Shown here piece by piece: positions 8,369-18,378 of a DNA stretch of 64,000 nt; position 1 is the first letter of the stretch; each line of letters starts with the position of its first letter. The position numbers and the translations under genes were made by a program. The notes under the pieces are model-generated. The model ran no database searches, was not told the DNA's origin, and was given only the letters and a program-made list of their open reading frames with translations. The DNA comes from Caballeronia sp. TF1N1 (GTDB lineage: Bacteria > Pseudomonadota > Gammaproteobacteria > Burkholderiales > Burkholderiaceae), in assembly GCF_022878925.1 (NCBI RefSeq), contig NZ_CP084626.1:1488001-1552000 (forward strand), in the 5' to 3' direction.

Positions 8369-9700
8369 ATGAACACCAATCCGTCCGCGCTTGCGCAGCT
8401 TTCGGCTACCGAGCCCGACGTACCGCCTCAATCCGGCAATCGTCAAGACCGGCCCCGCGCGCCGCGCGGCCGCTGGTACACGTTCGTCGGCGCGGGTTCG
8501 CTCGTCGCGGTCGGCTACATGGACCCGGGCAACTGGGCGACGGCGCTGGCGGGTGGCGCGCGTTACGGCTATCAGTTGCTCTTCGTCGTGCTGCTCGCGA
8601 GTCTCATGGGCATGCTGCTGCAATGGGTGGCGTCGCGCGTGGGCGTCGTCGCCGGCCGCGATCTCGCGCAGTTGTGCCGCGAGCGCTATAGCCGCCGCAC
8701 GACGCTCGTGCTGTGGCTCGCGTGCGAAATCGCCATCATCGCGTGCGACGTGGCCGAAGTCGTCGGCAGCGCGGTCGCCTTGCAGATGCTGTTCGGCGTC
8801 TCGCTGACCGCAGGCGTGTTGTTCTCGGCGGTCGGCACTTTCATCATGCTCGCGTTGCAAAGCCGTGGACAGCGGCCGCTCCAGCGTGCCATCACGGCGA
8901 TGATCCTTTTCGTCGGCTTCTGTTTCGTCGTCGAACTGGCGCTGGCGCATCCCGTCTGGAGCGATGCCTTGCGTGGCTTCGCGCCCCCGCGCGAGCTTCT
9001 GCGCGATGCCGGCATGCTCTGGCTCGCCGCCGGCGTGCTGGGCGCGACCGTCATGCCGCACAACCTTTATCTGCACTCGGCGCTGGTGAAGGAACATGCC
9101 CCTCACCACGACGACGCAACCATCGGCCGCGCGCTCAAGGGCGTGAATATCGACACGTTCGCATCGCTCGGGCTGGCGTTTATCGTCAATGCGTCGTTAC
9201 TGGTGGTGGCCGCGTCGGTGTTTCATGCAAGCGGCCACTTCGATGTCGATGATCTCGCGGACGCGCATCGGCTCATCGCACCGCTCGTGGGAAGCCACTG
9301 GGCGGGCATTGCGTTCGCCGCCGCCCTGCTCGCGTGCGGCTTGAACGCGACGGTCACGGGCACGCTCGCCGGTCAGGCAGTGATGGAGGGCTTCCTGCAG
9401 CTGAAGATGGCGCGCTGGGCGCGGGCGCTTTTGACGCGCTCGCTTGCCATCGGCCCGGCGCTTTTCGCCGTCGCGAGCTTCGGGCAGCACGGTTCGAATA
9501 CACTGCTGGTCGCGACTCAGGTCGTGCTGAGTCTGCAATTACCGCTGGCAGTGATTCCGCTCGTGCGCTTCGCTTCCGATGCCGGTCTCATGGGACGCTG
9601 GCGCGTCGCCCGCGTGCCGCTTGCACTTGCCTGGGCTTGTGCAGGACTGATTCTTGCACTCAATGGCGCGCTGTTGTGGCAGATGGTGGGTTCGGTCTGA
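8369..9700 (+). CDS. mntH: Nramp-family divalent metal transporter
   Basis: The 443-residue proton-coupled importer of Mn2+/Fe2+ has about eleven membrane spans. Both metal-site motifs of the family are present: DPGN at residues 52-55 in TM1 and MPHN at 229-232 in TM6 (TVMPHNLYLHSAL). The first about 35 residues form a polar N-terminal tail. The start at 8369 is the first ATG of the frame, but a strong ribosome site is not obvious and a slightly later start is possible. It is divergent from the pot operon. Confidence 0.92.
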   Translation: MNTNPSALAQLSATEPDVPPQSGNRQDRPRAPRGRWYTFVGAGSLVAVGYMDPGNWATALAGGARYGYQLLFVVLLASLMGMLLQWVASRVGVVAGRDLAQLCRERYSRRTTLVLWLACEIAIIACDVAEVVGSAVALQMLFGVSLTAGVLFSAVGTFIMLALQSRGQRPLQRAITAMILFVGFCFVVELALAHPVWSDALRGFAPPRELLRDAGMLWLAAGVLGATVMPHNLYLHSALVKEHAPHHDDATIGRALKGVNIDTFASLGLAFIVNASLLVVAASVFHASGHFDVDDLADAHRLIAPLVGSHWAGIAFAAALLACGLNATVTGTLAGQAVMEGFLQLKMARWARALLTRSLAIGPALFAVASFGQHGSNTLLVATQVVLSLQLPLAVIPLVRFASDAGLMGRWRVARVPLALAWACAGLILALNGALLWQMVGSV

Positions 9701-9866
9701 GCGAAAGGCGTTGGTATCGGCGTCGGCGCCTGGGCAATCCTCCCGCGCGCTTGAGCAAGAAATGCCTGCAAGCGCGATAGTGCGAGTGCCCAACCAATGA
9801 CTCGGCACAGCGCGCCGCGTCAGCAGCCCTGCCGCACACCCCGACAACAAAACGCCAAACTACCCG

Positions 9867-11165
9867 ATGCATCGTCCAAATTCGTTTGTTTTGCCGACAC
9901 TCCTTCGTGCGGCTCATGCCCAAACCGGCGCTCGGCGCCGTCTACGCGCCGCGACGTTCGCCCTTGCTACGCTGAGTGCAGCGAGCACGGCGCATGCCAC
10001 TGTCTCCGTGCTGCAACCGGCACGCGAAGCGGCGGCGTCGCAGCCGCTCGAAATCACGCTGCTTTATACCGATGACGGTAGCAAACCGCTTTCCATCGAT
10101 GTGCCGAAGCAACTGACGGTGAATCTCACCAATGGCGATCTGCCGCCTGCGCCACTCACGCTCGCCCGCGATCCGAAGGTGCCGGACCATGTGCGCCTCG
10201 CGCCTGGGCAGTATCGCCGGGTGCGCTTTACGGCTGCGTGGCCCGAAAGCGCGCGCGGCACGATGAAGATCGATCCGGTCGGCTTCGATGCTTCACCCAT
10301 GCTCGTCACGCTCAACCGCGGCAATACGCAGACGCAGGTGGTCGCCGCCGAGAAACGCGAAGCGCAGGCGACGACGCCCGCGCAAATGGCCACCGCCACC
10401 GCCGCCGCGAACACGACGGCCGTGCCGACGACGACCATCGACACCATGCTGTCCGGCCGCCTTTCGACCTTCGAGCCGATGTACTTCGCCGATGGCGAAA
10501 ACGGCGACAATCTCGCCAAGTTCCAGTTCAGCTTCAAATACCGGCTGCATCTGCCGGACGACCCGCGCTCGCGCGGCTTCCTCGACAATCTCTACTTTGC
10601 GTACACCCAGACGACCATCTGGAACCTCTCCGCGCCGTCCGTCCCGTTTCGCGATACGAGCTATCAGCCGCAGCTTTTCTACTACGTGGAAGACACGGGC
10701 GTGAAGAGTCCGTTGTTCACGCGCATGGGCGTGGCGGCGGGTATCGGGCATGAATCGAACGGCAAGAGCGGCGATGAATCGCGCGCGATCAACATCATGT
10801 TCGTGCGGCCGACGTGGGATTTTGGCGACCTGAACGGCGAGCATCTGACCATCTCGCCAAAGATCTATTACTACTTGTCGAGAAGCGGGAATCATGACAT
10901 CGCGGATTATCGCGGCTACACCGACTTCCTGGTCAAATACGGCAGCCCGGATGGGTGGCAGCTCGCGACGACCTTGCGCAAGGGCACGAAGCACTGGTAT
11001 GGCAGCGTGGATTCGCAGCTCACCTACCCGCTGGCGAAGCTGATCGGCAGCGCATGGGGCGGTTATGTGTTTGCGAGCTACTTCAACGGTTACGGCGAAG
11101 ATATCCTCGATTACAACCAGCGGCGTCACTGGATCGCGCGAATAGGCTACAGTATTGCCCGCTAA
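9867..11165 (+). CDS. pldA: Outer-membrane phospholipase A1 (OMPLA/PldA family) with extra N-terminal domain
   Basis: This calcium-dependent outer-membrane phospholipase removes phospholipids misplaced in the outer leaflet. The catalytic stretch GIGHESNGKSGDESR carries the conserved His-x-Ser (H295, S297), and YFADGENGDNLAKFQFSFKYR is typical of the first barrel strands. The protein is 432 residues, well above the about 290 of E. coli PldA. The excess is an N-terminal region (about 45-190) after a signal peptide ending near TAHA, giving a beta-rich periplasmic domain plus an Ala/Thr-rich linker (about 160-192). The final residues (IGYSIAR) do not end in Phe. No strong ribosome site is seen at 9867. 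Confidence 0.85.
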   Translation: MHRPNSFVLPTLLRAAHAQTGARRRLRAATFALATLSAASTAHATVSVLQPAREAAASQPLEITLLYTDDGSKPLSIDVPKQLTVNLTNGDLPPAPLTLARDPKVPDHVRLAPGQYRRVRFTAAWPESARGTMKIDPVGFDASPMLVTLNRGNTQTQVVAAEKREAQATTPAQMATATAAANTTAVPTTTIDTMLSGRLSTFEPMYFADGENGDNLAKFQFSFKYRLHLPDDPRSRGFLDNLYFAYTQTTIWNLSAPSVPFRDTSYQPQLFYYVEDTGVKSPLFTRMGVAAGIGHESNGKSGDESRAINIMFVRPTWDFGDLNGEHLTISPKIYYYLSRSGNHDIADYRGYTDFLVKYGSPDGWQLATTLRKGTKHWYGSVDSQLTYPLAKLIGSAWGGYVFASYFNGYGEDILDYNQRRHWIARIGYSIAR

Positions 11166-11221
11166 TGTCTTTCAATGCGCGCGTCATGGCTTTCGTATGG
11201 CGCGCGGCAATCAACGAATCC

Positions 11222-11422
11222 ATGTCTTCGAATCTCCACGATCTTCCTGATAGTCCCTGCATCGGCGTGTGCTCCACGCTTTTCGACGACATCTGCAAAG
11301 GCTGCGGCCGCACGGCGGGTGAAGTGTCGAATTGGGTGTTTCTTTCCGATGCCGAGAAGCAGGCCGTGTGGGAGCGGATCAGGCGTGAAGGGACGGCGAT
11401 GCGGTTTAGGAAGCCAACGTGA
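11222..11422 (+). CDS. DUF1289 family small cysteine-motif protein
   Basis: This 66-residue protein contains PCIGVC and CKGCGR, the paired cysteine motif of the DUF1289 family, whose function is unknown and which is thought to bind metal or an Fe-S cluster. The rest (EVSNWVFLSDAEKQAVW) also fits the family. An alternative start at 11165 would overlap the pldA stop (TAATG) and add 19 residues; the conserved part begins only after 11222, so the shorter form is given. It is probably cotranscribed with pldA. Confidence 0.8.
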   Translation: MSSNLHDLPDSPCIGVCSTLFDDICKGCGRTAGEVSNWVFLSDAEKQAVWERIRREGTAMRFRKPT

Positions 11423-11556
11423 ACCGGCTCGGCTAAAATGGTTTTGGCGGACCCGGTCGAGCAGCATCCGCCTCAGTCATGGCGAAACCCGGGATGGGCT
11501 GCCGATGCGGGGTTGCTGGTTTCCCGACACAACAAAACCAGCGTCATAACCAATAA

Positions 11557-11590
11557 AAAAGCCGCGCATACGTCTGTATGCGCGGCTTTT
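11557..11590. terminator. Strong bidirectional intrinsic terminator
   Basis: A perfect 15-bp stem (11557-11571 with 11576-11590) closes a 4-nt loop and has T-runs on both strands. It separates the converging DUF1289 gene (plus) and the ABC-F gene (minus) and should stop both transcripts. Confidence 0.92.
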
Positions 11591-11612
11591 GTTTGCAATG
11601 CCGACTGCGGCT

Positions 11613-13205
11613 TTACTGAATGCCCTGACTCGACAAGAAGTCCTCGTAATTCCCACCGAAGTCGCGCAATGTGCCATCCGTCTTCACTTCGATGATCCGG
11701 TTCGCCAGCCCGCTCACGAACTCGCGGTCATGCGACACGAAGATCAGCGTGCCTTCGAACTTGTCGAGTGCAATCTGCAGCGATTCGATGGACTCCATGT
11801 CCATGTGGTTGGTCGGCTCGTCCATGAGCAGCACGTTATGGCGGCCGAGCATGAGCTTGCCCCAGATCATGCGGCCCTTCTCGCCGCCCGACAGCACCTT
11901 GACGTTCTTCTTGATGTCGTCCGCGTTGAAGAGCAGGCGCCCGAGCGTGCCGCGCACCATCTGGTCGTCATCGCCTTCCTGACGATACTGGTCGACCCAG
12001 TCGGTCAGCGTCTCGTCCTTCGGAAACTCTTCGTAAGTGTCCTGCGGCATGTAGCCGACGTTCGCGTTCTCCGCCCACTTCACGCGGCCGCCGTCCAGGT
12101 CGAGCGCGCCCCTGAGCGACTTCAGAAGCGTGGTCTTGCCCGCACCGTTTTCGCCGATGATGGCGATCCGCTCGCCCGGCTGCACGCTCAGGCTGAAGTT
12201 CTGAAAGATCGGGCGGTCGTACTTCTTCGTGATGCCCTCGGCCACCACCGCGATGTTGTGCAGCTTCTTCTCGAACTCGAAGCGGATAAACGGATTCTGC
12301 CGCGACGACGGCTTGAATTCCTCGATCTTGATCTTGTCGATCATCTTGAGACGGCTGGTCGCCTGACGCGCCTTCGACTTGTTCGCCGAGAAGCGGCGCA
12401 CGAAGTCCTGCAGGTCGGCCACGCGTTCCTTCGCCTTCGCGTTCGCGTTCTGCTGACGCTCGCGCGCCTGCGTGCTCGCCAGCATGTAGTCGTCGTAGTT
12501 GCCCGGCCAGAGCTTGAGCGTGCCGTAATCCATGTCCGCCATGTGCGTGCAGACCTGGTTCAGGAAGTGTCGATCGTGCGAGATGATGATCATCGTCGAG
12601 TTGTACTGGTTGAGCACGTCTTCCAGCCAACGGATCGAGTTGATGTCCAGGTTGTTGGTCGGCTCGTCCAGCAAAAGCACGTCCGGTTTCGAGAACAGCG
12701 CCTGCGCCAGCAGCACGCGCAGTTTCCAGCCTGGCGCAACGTTGCTCATCGGGCCATTGTGATCGGCGATATCGATGCCGATGCCAAGCAACAATTCGCC
12801 CGCGCGCGCTTCGGCCGTATAGCCGTCGTATTCGGCGAACTTCGCTTCGAGGTCGGCGGCGCGCATGTAGTCGTCGTCGGTGGCGTCGGGGTTCGCGTAG
12901 ATCGCGTCGCGCTCGGTCATCGCGGCCCACATTTCGCTGTGACCCATCATGACCACATCGAGCACGCGCATGTCTTCATACGCGAACTGGTCCTGACGCA
13001 GCTTGCCCAGACGCACGTTCGGCTCGAGCATGACGTTGCCCGAACTCGGCTCCAGATCGCCGCCCAGGATCTTCATGAAGGTCGACTTGCCGCAGCCGTT
13101 CGCGCCGATCAAGCCATAGCGGTTTCCCTCGCCGAACTTGACCGAGATGTTCTCGAAGAGGGGCTTGGGCCCGAATTGCATGGTGATATTGGCGGTAGAC
13201 AGCAC
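11613..13205 (-). CDS. ybiT: ABC-F family ATPase YbiT
   Basis: This 530-residue soluble twin-ATPase belongs to the translational ABC-F proteins, which bind the ribosomal E site and relieve stalls. Two ABC domains are joined by a charged linker (about 240-320). Walker A of domain 1 is GANGCGKST (residues 34-42) and of domain 2 is GENGAGKTT. Signatures are SGGEKGRM in domain 2 and a degenerate VAPGWKLR in domain 1. Both Walker B sites read [11 protein letters not shown] and [11 protein letters not shown]. Length and the opening [20 protein letters not shown] match E. coli YbiT very closely. There are no membrane segments, so it is not a transporter. Confidence 0.92.
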   Translation of the reverse strand: MLSTANITMQFGPKPLFENISVKFGEGNRYGLIGANGCGKSTFMKILGGDLEPSSGNVMLEPNVRLGKLRQDQFAYEDMRVLDVVMMGHSEMWAAMTERDAIYANPDATDDDYMRAADLEAKFAEYDGYTAEARAGELLLGIGIDIADHNGPMSNVAPGWKLRVLLAQALFSKPDVLLLDEPTNNLDINSIRWLEDVLNQYNSTMIIISHDRHFLNQVCTHMADMDYGTLKLWPGNYDDYMLASTQARERQQNANAKAKERVADLQDFVRRFSANKSKARQATSRLKMIDKIKIEEFKPSSRQNPFIRFEFEKKLHNIAVVAEGITKKYDRPIFQNFSLSVQPGERIAIIGENGAGKTTLLKSLRGALDLDGGRVKWAENANVGYMPQDTYEEFPKDETLTDWVDQYRQEGDDDQMVRGTLGRLLFNADDIKKNVKVLSGGEKGRMIWGKLMLGRHNVLLMDEPTNHMDMESIESLQIALDKFEGTLIFVSHDREFVSGLANRIIEVKTDGTLRDFGGNYEDFLSSQGIQ

Positions 13206-13317
13206 GGCGCGTCCTTTGAATGATGTACGGCGAAAAACCTATGATTTTAGCAGATTTTGGTGGCGATTCTGGCCGGGAGCGGCATGAGCCTTGGCATCCC
13301 GGCAGATTACGCGGATC

Positions 13318-13355
13318 AAAAAACATCGGGGCGCCGGCCGAACCGGCCGCGCCCC
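13318..13355 (-). terminator. Intrinsic terminator of the alaA-hom-thrC operon
   Basis: A GC-rich hairpin (13328-13334 with 13349-13355, plus an inner 4-bp stem after a bulge) is followed on the minus strand by GATG and a six-base T-run (13323-13318). It lies 40 bp past the thrC stop. Confidence 0.85.
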
Positions 13356-13394
13356 GCGCTCAACCGCTCTCGATCCGCGCGCGGCGGATGCGCT

Positions 13395-14840
13395 TTAAGT
13401 CCGTTCAGCGATAAACGCCTTCACCACGGCTGCATCCGCAGGAACGATATCGAACCTTTGTGGCAGTTTTTCAAGTCCCACGAACGCGACGGGACGCTCC
13501 GGCTCGCGGTTCAACGCCTCGCGGATGGTCTCGCCGAATTTGATCGGCTGCGCGGTCTCGAGCACGATCATCGGCACGCCGGGTTTGAGGTTCTCGCGAG
13601 CAACCTTCACGCCGTCGGCGGTGTGCGTGTCGATCATCGTGCCGTAACGCTCGAACACATCGCGAATGGTGTTCACGCGGTCGTCGTGATCGCTCTTGCC
13701 CGACACGAAGCCGAATTGCTTCACCCGCGCAAAGTCGCCGCTCGCCGCGAGATCGAAGCCGCCCTTCTCGTCGACGTCGCGGAACAGTTGCAGCACGCGC
13801 GCCGGGTCGCGGCCGAGCAGGTCGTACACAAAACGCTCGAAGTTCGACGCCTTCGAAATATCCATGCTCGGGCTGGTCGTGTGATACGTCTCGTCCGCGC
13901 CGCGCACGCGATAGATGCCCGTGCGGAAGAATTCGTCGAGCACGTCGTTTTCGTTGGTGGCGACCACGAGCTGATCGATCGGCAGACCCATCATGCGCGC
14001 GATATGCCCCGCGCAGACGTTGCCGAAGTTGCCCGACGGCACCGTGAACGACACGCGCTCGTCGTTGCTCTTCGTCGCGGCAAAATAGCCCTTGAAGTAG
14101 TACACGACTTGCGCGACCACGCGTGCCCAGTTGATCGAATTGACCGTGCCGATCTTGTGCTTCGCCTTGTAGGCGTGATCGTTCGATACGGCCTTCACGA
14201 TGTCCTGGCAATGGTCGAAATTGCCTTCGACCGCGAGGTTGAAGATGTTCGGGTCTTGCAGCGAGAACATCTGCGCCGTCTGAAACGCACTCATCTTTTT
14301 ATGCGGCGAGAGCATGAACACACGCACGCCGGTCTTGCCGCGCATGGCATATTCGGCGGCGCTGCCGGTATCGCCCGACGTTGCACCGAGAATGTTGAGC
14401 GTTTCGCCGTGCTTTTCCAATGCGTACTCGAAGAGATTGCCGAGTAGTTGCATTGCCATGTCTTTGAAGGCGAGCGTCGGACCGTTCGACAGTTCGAGCA
14501 ACGACAGCGGCGTGCCGTTCTCCATGCCCAGCGTCTTCAGCGGCGTGATCTGCGCGGCGCTTTCTTCGTGGCGCACGTTGCTGTAGACCTGCGCGACGTA
14601 AGTCTTGCGCGTAAGCGAACGCAGGTCGTCGGCGGGAATGTCATCGCTGAATTTCGACAGCACTTCGAAGGCGAGATCCGCATACGACAGCGTGCGCCAG
14701 CGCGCGAGTTCATCGGCCGATACGCGCGGATATTCCGCCGGCAGATACAGACCGCCGTCCTTTGCGAGACCGCCGAGCAAGATGTCCGAGAACGTGTGGC
14801 GCTCGTTCGAGCCGGCGCCGCGCGTCGAGATGTAGTTCAT
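13395..14840 (-). CDS. thrC: Threonine synthase
   Basis: The 481-residue PLP enzyme converts O-phosphohomoserine to threonine, the last step of the pathway. The PLP lysine K126 is in GPTLAFKDMAMQ, preceded by the N-terminal synthase signature LYLPAEYP, and the phosphate-cup region reads LGATSGDTGSAAEYAM. Length matches the long form typical of Proteobacteria and fungi. The gene starts 15 bp after the hom stop on the minus strand, so hom and thrC should be translated from one message. Confidence 0.95.
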   Translation of the reverse strand: MNYISTRGAGSNERHTFSDILLGGLAKDGGLYLPAEYPRVSADELARWRTLSYADLAFEVLSKFSDDIPADDLRSLTRKTYVAQVYSNVRHEESAAQITPLKTLGMENGTPLSLLELSNGPTLAFKDMAMQLLGNLFEYALEKHGETLNILGATSGDTGSAAEYAMRGKTGVRVFMLSPHKKMSAFQTAQMFSLQDPNIFNLAVEGNFDHCQDIVKAVSNDHAYKAKHKIGTVNSINWARVVAQVVYYFKGYFAATKSNDERVSFTVPSGNFGNVCAGHIARMMGLPIDQLVVATNENDVLDEFFRTGIYRVRGADETYHTTSPSMDISKASNFERFVYDLLGRDPARVLQLFRDVDEKGGFDLAASGDFARVKQFGFVSGKSDHDDRVNTIRDVFERYGTMIDTHTADGVKVARENLKPGVPMIVLETAQPIKFGETIREALNREPERPVAFVGLEKLPQRFDIVPADAAVVKAFIAERT

Positions 14841-14855
14841 GTCGCGTTCCTGTGC

Positions 14856-16172
14856 TTAATTCAGCGTTGCCATGCGCAGTTTCGTCACCTTGGAGACGAC
14901 CGTGGAGAGCGCTTCGATCTGGGCGATCGCCGCGTTCGCGTTCTTTTCCACCGTCTCGTGCGTGATGAGGATGATGTCCGTCTCGCCCTTGTGCTCGCCG
15001 CCGACGTCTTCCGATTCCTTCTGCAGCAACGCGTCGATGGAGATGCCCTTGTCCGCGAGAATGCGCGTGATGTTGGCAAGCACGCCCGTCACGTCGGCGA
15101 CACGCAAACGCAAGTAATAGCCGCTCGTCACTTCGTCGATTGGCAAGATGGGCGTGTTCGCCAGACTGCCCGGCTGGAAGGCCAGATGCGGCACGCGATG
15201 CTCCGGGTCGGCCGTATGCAGACGCGTGACATCCACGAGATCGGCGACCACGGCCGACGCCGTCGGCTCCGCGCCCGCGCCCTTGCCGTAGTAGAGCGTC
15301 GTGCCGACCGCATCGCCATGCACGACGACCGCGTTCATCGCGCCTTCGACGTTGGCGAGCAGACGCTTGGCCGGCACCAGCGTGGGGTGCGTGCGCAACT
15401 CGATGCCCTTCTCCGTGCGCCGCGCGATGCCGAGCAGCTTGATGCGATAGCCGAGATCCTCCGCGTAACGAATGTCGATGGCCGCGAGCTTGCTGATGCC
15501 TTCCACGTACGCGCGGTCGAACTGCACCGGCACGCCGAACGCGATCGCGCTCATGATCGTGACCTTGTGCGCGGCGTCGACGCCTTCGATGTCGAAAGTG
15601 GGATCGGCCTCCGCGTAACCCAGATCTTGCGCGCCCTTCAACGCGGTCGCGAAGTCCAGCCCGCGGTCACGCATCTCCGAAAGAATGTAGTTCGTCGTGC
15701 CGTTGATGATGCCCGCGATATATTCGATACGGTTCGCGCTCAGGCCCTCGCGAAGCGCCTTGATGATTGGAATGCCGCCCGCCACCGCTGCTTCGAACGC
15801 AACCATCACGCCCTTTGCGTGCGCGGCTTCGAAAATCTCCGTGCCGTGCACCGCGAGCAGTGCCTTGTTCGCCGTGACCACGTGTTTGCCGTTGGCGATG
15901 GCGCGCAGCACCAATTCGCGCGCGAAGCCCGTGCCGCCGATCATTTCGCAAACGATGGATATCGCCGGGTCGTCGACGACGGCGAGGAAGTCGTCGGTGA
16001 CCGCCACGTCCGCTGCCGCTTGCACCTTCGACGGTGTACGCACGGCAATGCGCGTGATTTCGATACCTCGTCCCGCGCGGCGTCTGATTTCTTCCTGATT
16101 GCGGCGCAGCACCGTGAAGGTGCCGCTGCCAACCGTGCCGAAGCCCAACAGTCCTACCTTGATCGGTTCCAT
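14856..16172 (-). CDS. hom: Homoserine dehydrogenase with ACT domain
   Basis: The 438-residue enzyme reduces aspartate semialdehyde to homoserine. The Rossmann motif GFGTVGSGT is at residues 10-18, the catalytic core GLDFATALKGAQDLGYAEADP follows, and a C-terminal ACT domain (about 352-438) would mediate feedback inhibition by threonine. It is monofunctional, with no aspartokinase fused. It lies between alaA (24 bp upstream) and thrC (15 bp downstream) in one operon. Confidence 0.95.
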   Translation of the reverse strand: MEPIKVGLLGFGTVGSGTFTVLRRNQEEIRRRAGRGIEITRIAVRTPSKVQAAADVAVTDDFLAVVDDPAISIVCEMIGGTGFARELVLRAIANGKHVVTANKALLAVHGTEIFEAAHAKGVMVAFEAAVAGGIPIIKALREGLSANRIEYIAGIINGTTNYILSEMRDRGLDFATALKGAQDLGYAEADPTFDIEGVDAAHKVTIMSAIAFGVPVQFDRAYVEGISKLAAIDIRYAEDLGYRIKLLGIARRTEKGIELRTHPTLVPAKRLLANVEGAMNAVVVHGDAVGTTLYYGKGAGAEPTASAVVADLVDVTRLHTADPEHRVPHLAFQPGSLANTPILPIDEVTSGYYLRLRVADVTGVLANITRILADKGISIDALLQKESEDVGGEHKGETDIILITHETVEKNANAAIAQIEALSTVVSKVTKLRMATLN

Positions 16173-16196
16173 ACAGCGTGAGTCTTCTAAGAAAAG

Positions 16197-17435
16197 TTAA
16201 GCGGAGTGACGTTTGCGATAGCCGTCGAGAAAGCGCGCGATGCGGTTGATCGAGTCGGCCAGATCGTCGAGGTTCGGCAGGAAGACCACGCGGAAGTGAT
16301 CCGGCGTCGGCCAGTTGAAGCCCGTGCCTTGCACAAGCAGCACGCGTTCTTCGAGCAGCAGGTCGGTGATGAATTGCTGATCGTTTTCGATCGGGTACAT
16401 CTTGGGATCGAGCTTCGGGAACATATACAGCGCGGCCTGCGGTTTCACGCACGTAACGCCCGGAATGGCCGTGAGCATGTCATAGGCAAGCTCGCGCTGT
16501 TTGAACAGCCGCCCGCCCGGCACGATCAGGTCGTTGATGCTCTGATAACCGCCGAGCGCCGTCTGGATGGCGTATTGGCCAGGCACGTTCGGGCACAAGC
16601 GCATGGACGCGAGAATGCCCAGACCTTCGAGATAGTCTTTCGCGCGACGGCGATTTTCCTCGATGAGGCCCGACACGGCCATCCAGCCCGCGCGATAACC
16701 GCACGAACGGTAACTCTTCGAGAGACTGTTGAACGTGACGGTAAGCACGTCCTCGGAAAGCGCGGCCATGGACGTGTGCGTCATGCCGTCGTAGACGATC
16801 TTGTCGTAGACCTCGTCCGCGAAAATGATCAGGCCGTGTTCGCGCGCAATGTCGATCAGTTCGAGCAGCAGTTCGTCCGAATACAGCGCGCCCGTCGGAT
16901 TGTTCGGGTTGATGACGACGAGCGCCTTGGTGTTGGCGGTGATCTTCGAGCGGATGTCGTCGAGATCGGGCATCCAGCCATTGCCTTCGTCGCACATGTA
17001 GTGACGCGGCGTGCCGGCGGAAAGACTTACCGCGGCCGTCCAGAGCGGATAGTCGGGCGCGGGCAGCAACACCTCGTCGCCATCGTTCAGAAGCGCCTGC
17101 ATGGCCATGACGATAAGTTCCGACGCCCCGTTGCCGATGAAAATGTCGTCGAGCGTCACGCCCGTCACGCCCTTTTGCTGCGTGTAATGCATGATCGCCT
17201 TGCGCGCGGCGAATACGCCCTTCGAATCCGAATAGCCCGACGAACCCGGCAGATTGCGGATCATGTCCTGAATGATCTCGTCCGGCGCTTCGAAACCGAA
17301 CGGCGCCAGATTGCCGATATTGAGCTTGATGATGCGATGCCCTTCTTCTTCGAGACGCTTCGCGTGTTCGAGCACGGGCCCGCGAATGTCGTAGCAGACG
17401 TTTTGCAGCTTGTTGGATTTGAGAATCGGTTTCAC
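16197..17435 (-). CDS. alaA: Alanine-synthesising aminotransferase AlaA type
   Basis: The fold-type I aminotransferase makes alanine from pyruvate and glutamate. The chosen GTG start at 17435 gives 412 residues beginning KPILKSNKLQNVCYDIRGP, which lines up with the N-terminus of E. coli AlaA (405). An upstream open extension of 52 residues is low-complexity and unlikely to be translated. PLP-site features include NPNNPTGALY, FADEVYDKIVYD and the lysine in SLSKSYRSCGYRAGW. It is first in the alaA-hom-thrC operon, 24 bp before hom. Aspartate transaminase activity is an alternative. Confidence 0.9.
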   Translation of the reverse strand: MKPILKSNKLQNVCYDIRGPVLEHAKRLEEEGHRIIKLNIGNLAPFGFEAPDEIIQDMIRNLPGSSGYSDSKGVFAARKAIMHYTQQKGVTGVTLDDIFIGNGASELIVMAMQALLNDGDEVLLPAPDYPLWTAAVSLSAGTPRHYMCDEGNGWMPDLDDIRSKITANTKALVVINPNNPTGALYSDELLLELIDIAREHGLIIFADEVYDKIVYDGMTHTSMAALSEDVLTVTFNSLSKSYRSCGYRAGWMAVSGLIEENRRRAKDYLEGLGILASMRLCPNVPGQYAIQTALGGYQSINDLIVPGGRLFKQRELAYDMLTAIPGVTCVKPQAALYMFPKLDPKMYPIENDQQFITDLLLEERVLLVQGTGFNWPTPDHFRVVFLPNLDDLADSINRIARFLDGYRKRHSA

Positions 17436-17946
17436 GGGCGCGGCTCTTGTGTTTGGGCTGTCTGGTGGATTCGTTTTAAGGATTCGTTCTGGCGTTCTGT
17501 CGTTTCGGCGTTTCGATGCAGCAGGTGCTTCGGTCGATGCTCCGGCGGTTCGTGTCCGCTTCCGGAACGCGCACGCGAAGCGGGATGACACGAAGTGACG
17601 CGGGATGGCGACGGGTTGCGGCAGACTACGGCATGTTACTGGACTGCCGCCGCTTCTCGGGATTTCGAACCCTGGGCGAGGAACACCGCGCCGGATAGGG
17701 GCGCAGGCGTAACGGTACGGATTGCGTGTCGAAGGCGGCTTGTGGCGGCACGCGAGCGCAACGGGGGCCGCGCGAGCGGTCCGCGCGGCTGGAAAGTTAT
17801 AATTTACTGATTATGGCCCGGTTCCGCAATGCACCAAACACTGGCGCGAAGCGCCTTTTGGTGCGTTTTCCGCCGCCTTCTCGCGCTTTTTTCAGCCGCG
17901 TACGGCGGATGCCGGGTTTTACTCCTTTCCTTGCCGGACCATCGTT
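17436..17946. other. Non-coding stretch between alaA and the Mth938-fold gene (511 bp)
   Basis: Divergent genes flank this stretch, so promoters in both directions are expected. No gene is supported. A perfect TATAAT hexamer lies at 17798-17803 on the plus strand, about 145 bp upstream of the next gene, but there is no good -35 at the right distance. Open frames in the region are low-complexity Arg/Ala sequence typical of GC-rich shadows. Confidence 0.5.
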
Positions 17947-18321
17947 TTGAAACTTCATCAAGACTCCAGCGGCGCGCTCAACACCATCACGAGCTACGGA
18001 GACGACTTCGTCGCGATCAATCTCGAACGCCATGAGGGCAGCGTGATCGTCATGCCCGAGGCGCCCGTCGTCAAATGGCCGGTGGCATCGTTCGACGCGC
18101 TCGCGCCCGAGCATTTCGAGGAACTCGTGAAAGCCGCGCCCGAAGTGGTCATCTTCGGCAGCGGTTCCAGATTGCGCTTTCCGCATCCGCGGCTCACGGC
18201 GGCGTTGACCAAGCATCGTATTGGCGTGGAAACGATGGATATCGGCGCTGCCTGCCGCACCTACAACATATTGATGTCCGAAGGCCGGCGCGTGGCCGCC
18301 GCACTGCTGATCGAGGAATGA
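17947..18321 (+). CDS. Mth938-like domain protein (DUF498)
   Basis: The 124-residue protein of the Mth938/NDUFAF3-like fold has no known bacterial function. The stretch PEVVIFGSGSRLRFPHP followed by GVETMDIGAACRTYNIL is the family hallmark. The only start giving the full domain is TTG at 17947, with no clear ribosome site, so the exact start is unsure. It precedes the arn cluster on the same strand, separated by a long stem-loop and a likely promoter, so it need not be cotranscribed with it. Confidence 0.8.
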   Translation: MKLHQDSSGALNTITSYGDDFVAINLERHEGSVIVMPEAPVVKWPVASFDALAPEHFEELVKAAPEVVIFGSGSRLRFPHPRLTAALTKHRIGVETMDIGAACRTYNILMSEGRRVAAALLIEE

Positions 18322-18378
18322 GCGGAAACTAAGGCTCGGCTAAGGATGCGCCGCAATACTTCGGCGACAGGCGCCTCT

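Noticed and set aside
11589..13223. A 544-codon open frame antisense to ybiT (and similar long antisense frames opposite argE, hom and gcl)
   Set aside because: These are Arg/His/Val-rich mirror frames caused by high GC at third positions. They have no domain or ribosome site, and the opposite strand carries clear conserved genes.
17436..17591. N-terminal extension of AlaA by 52 residues
   Set aside because: The extension is low-complexity Arg/Ala sequence, and homology begins exactly at the GTG at 17435.
17640..17700. tRNA T-arm-like sequence on the minus strand (GGGTTCGAAATCCC)
   Set aside because: The conserved C closing the T-loop is missing and no acceptor, D or anticodon arm can be built around it.
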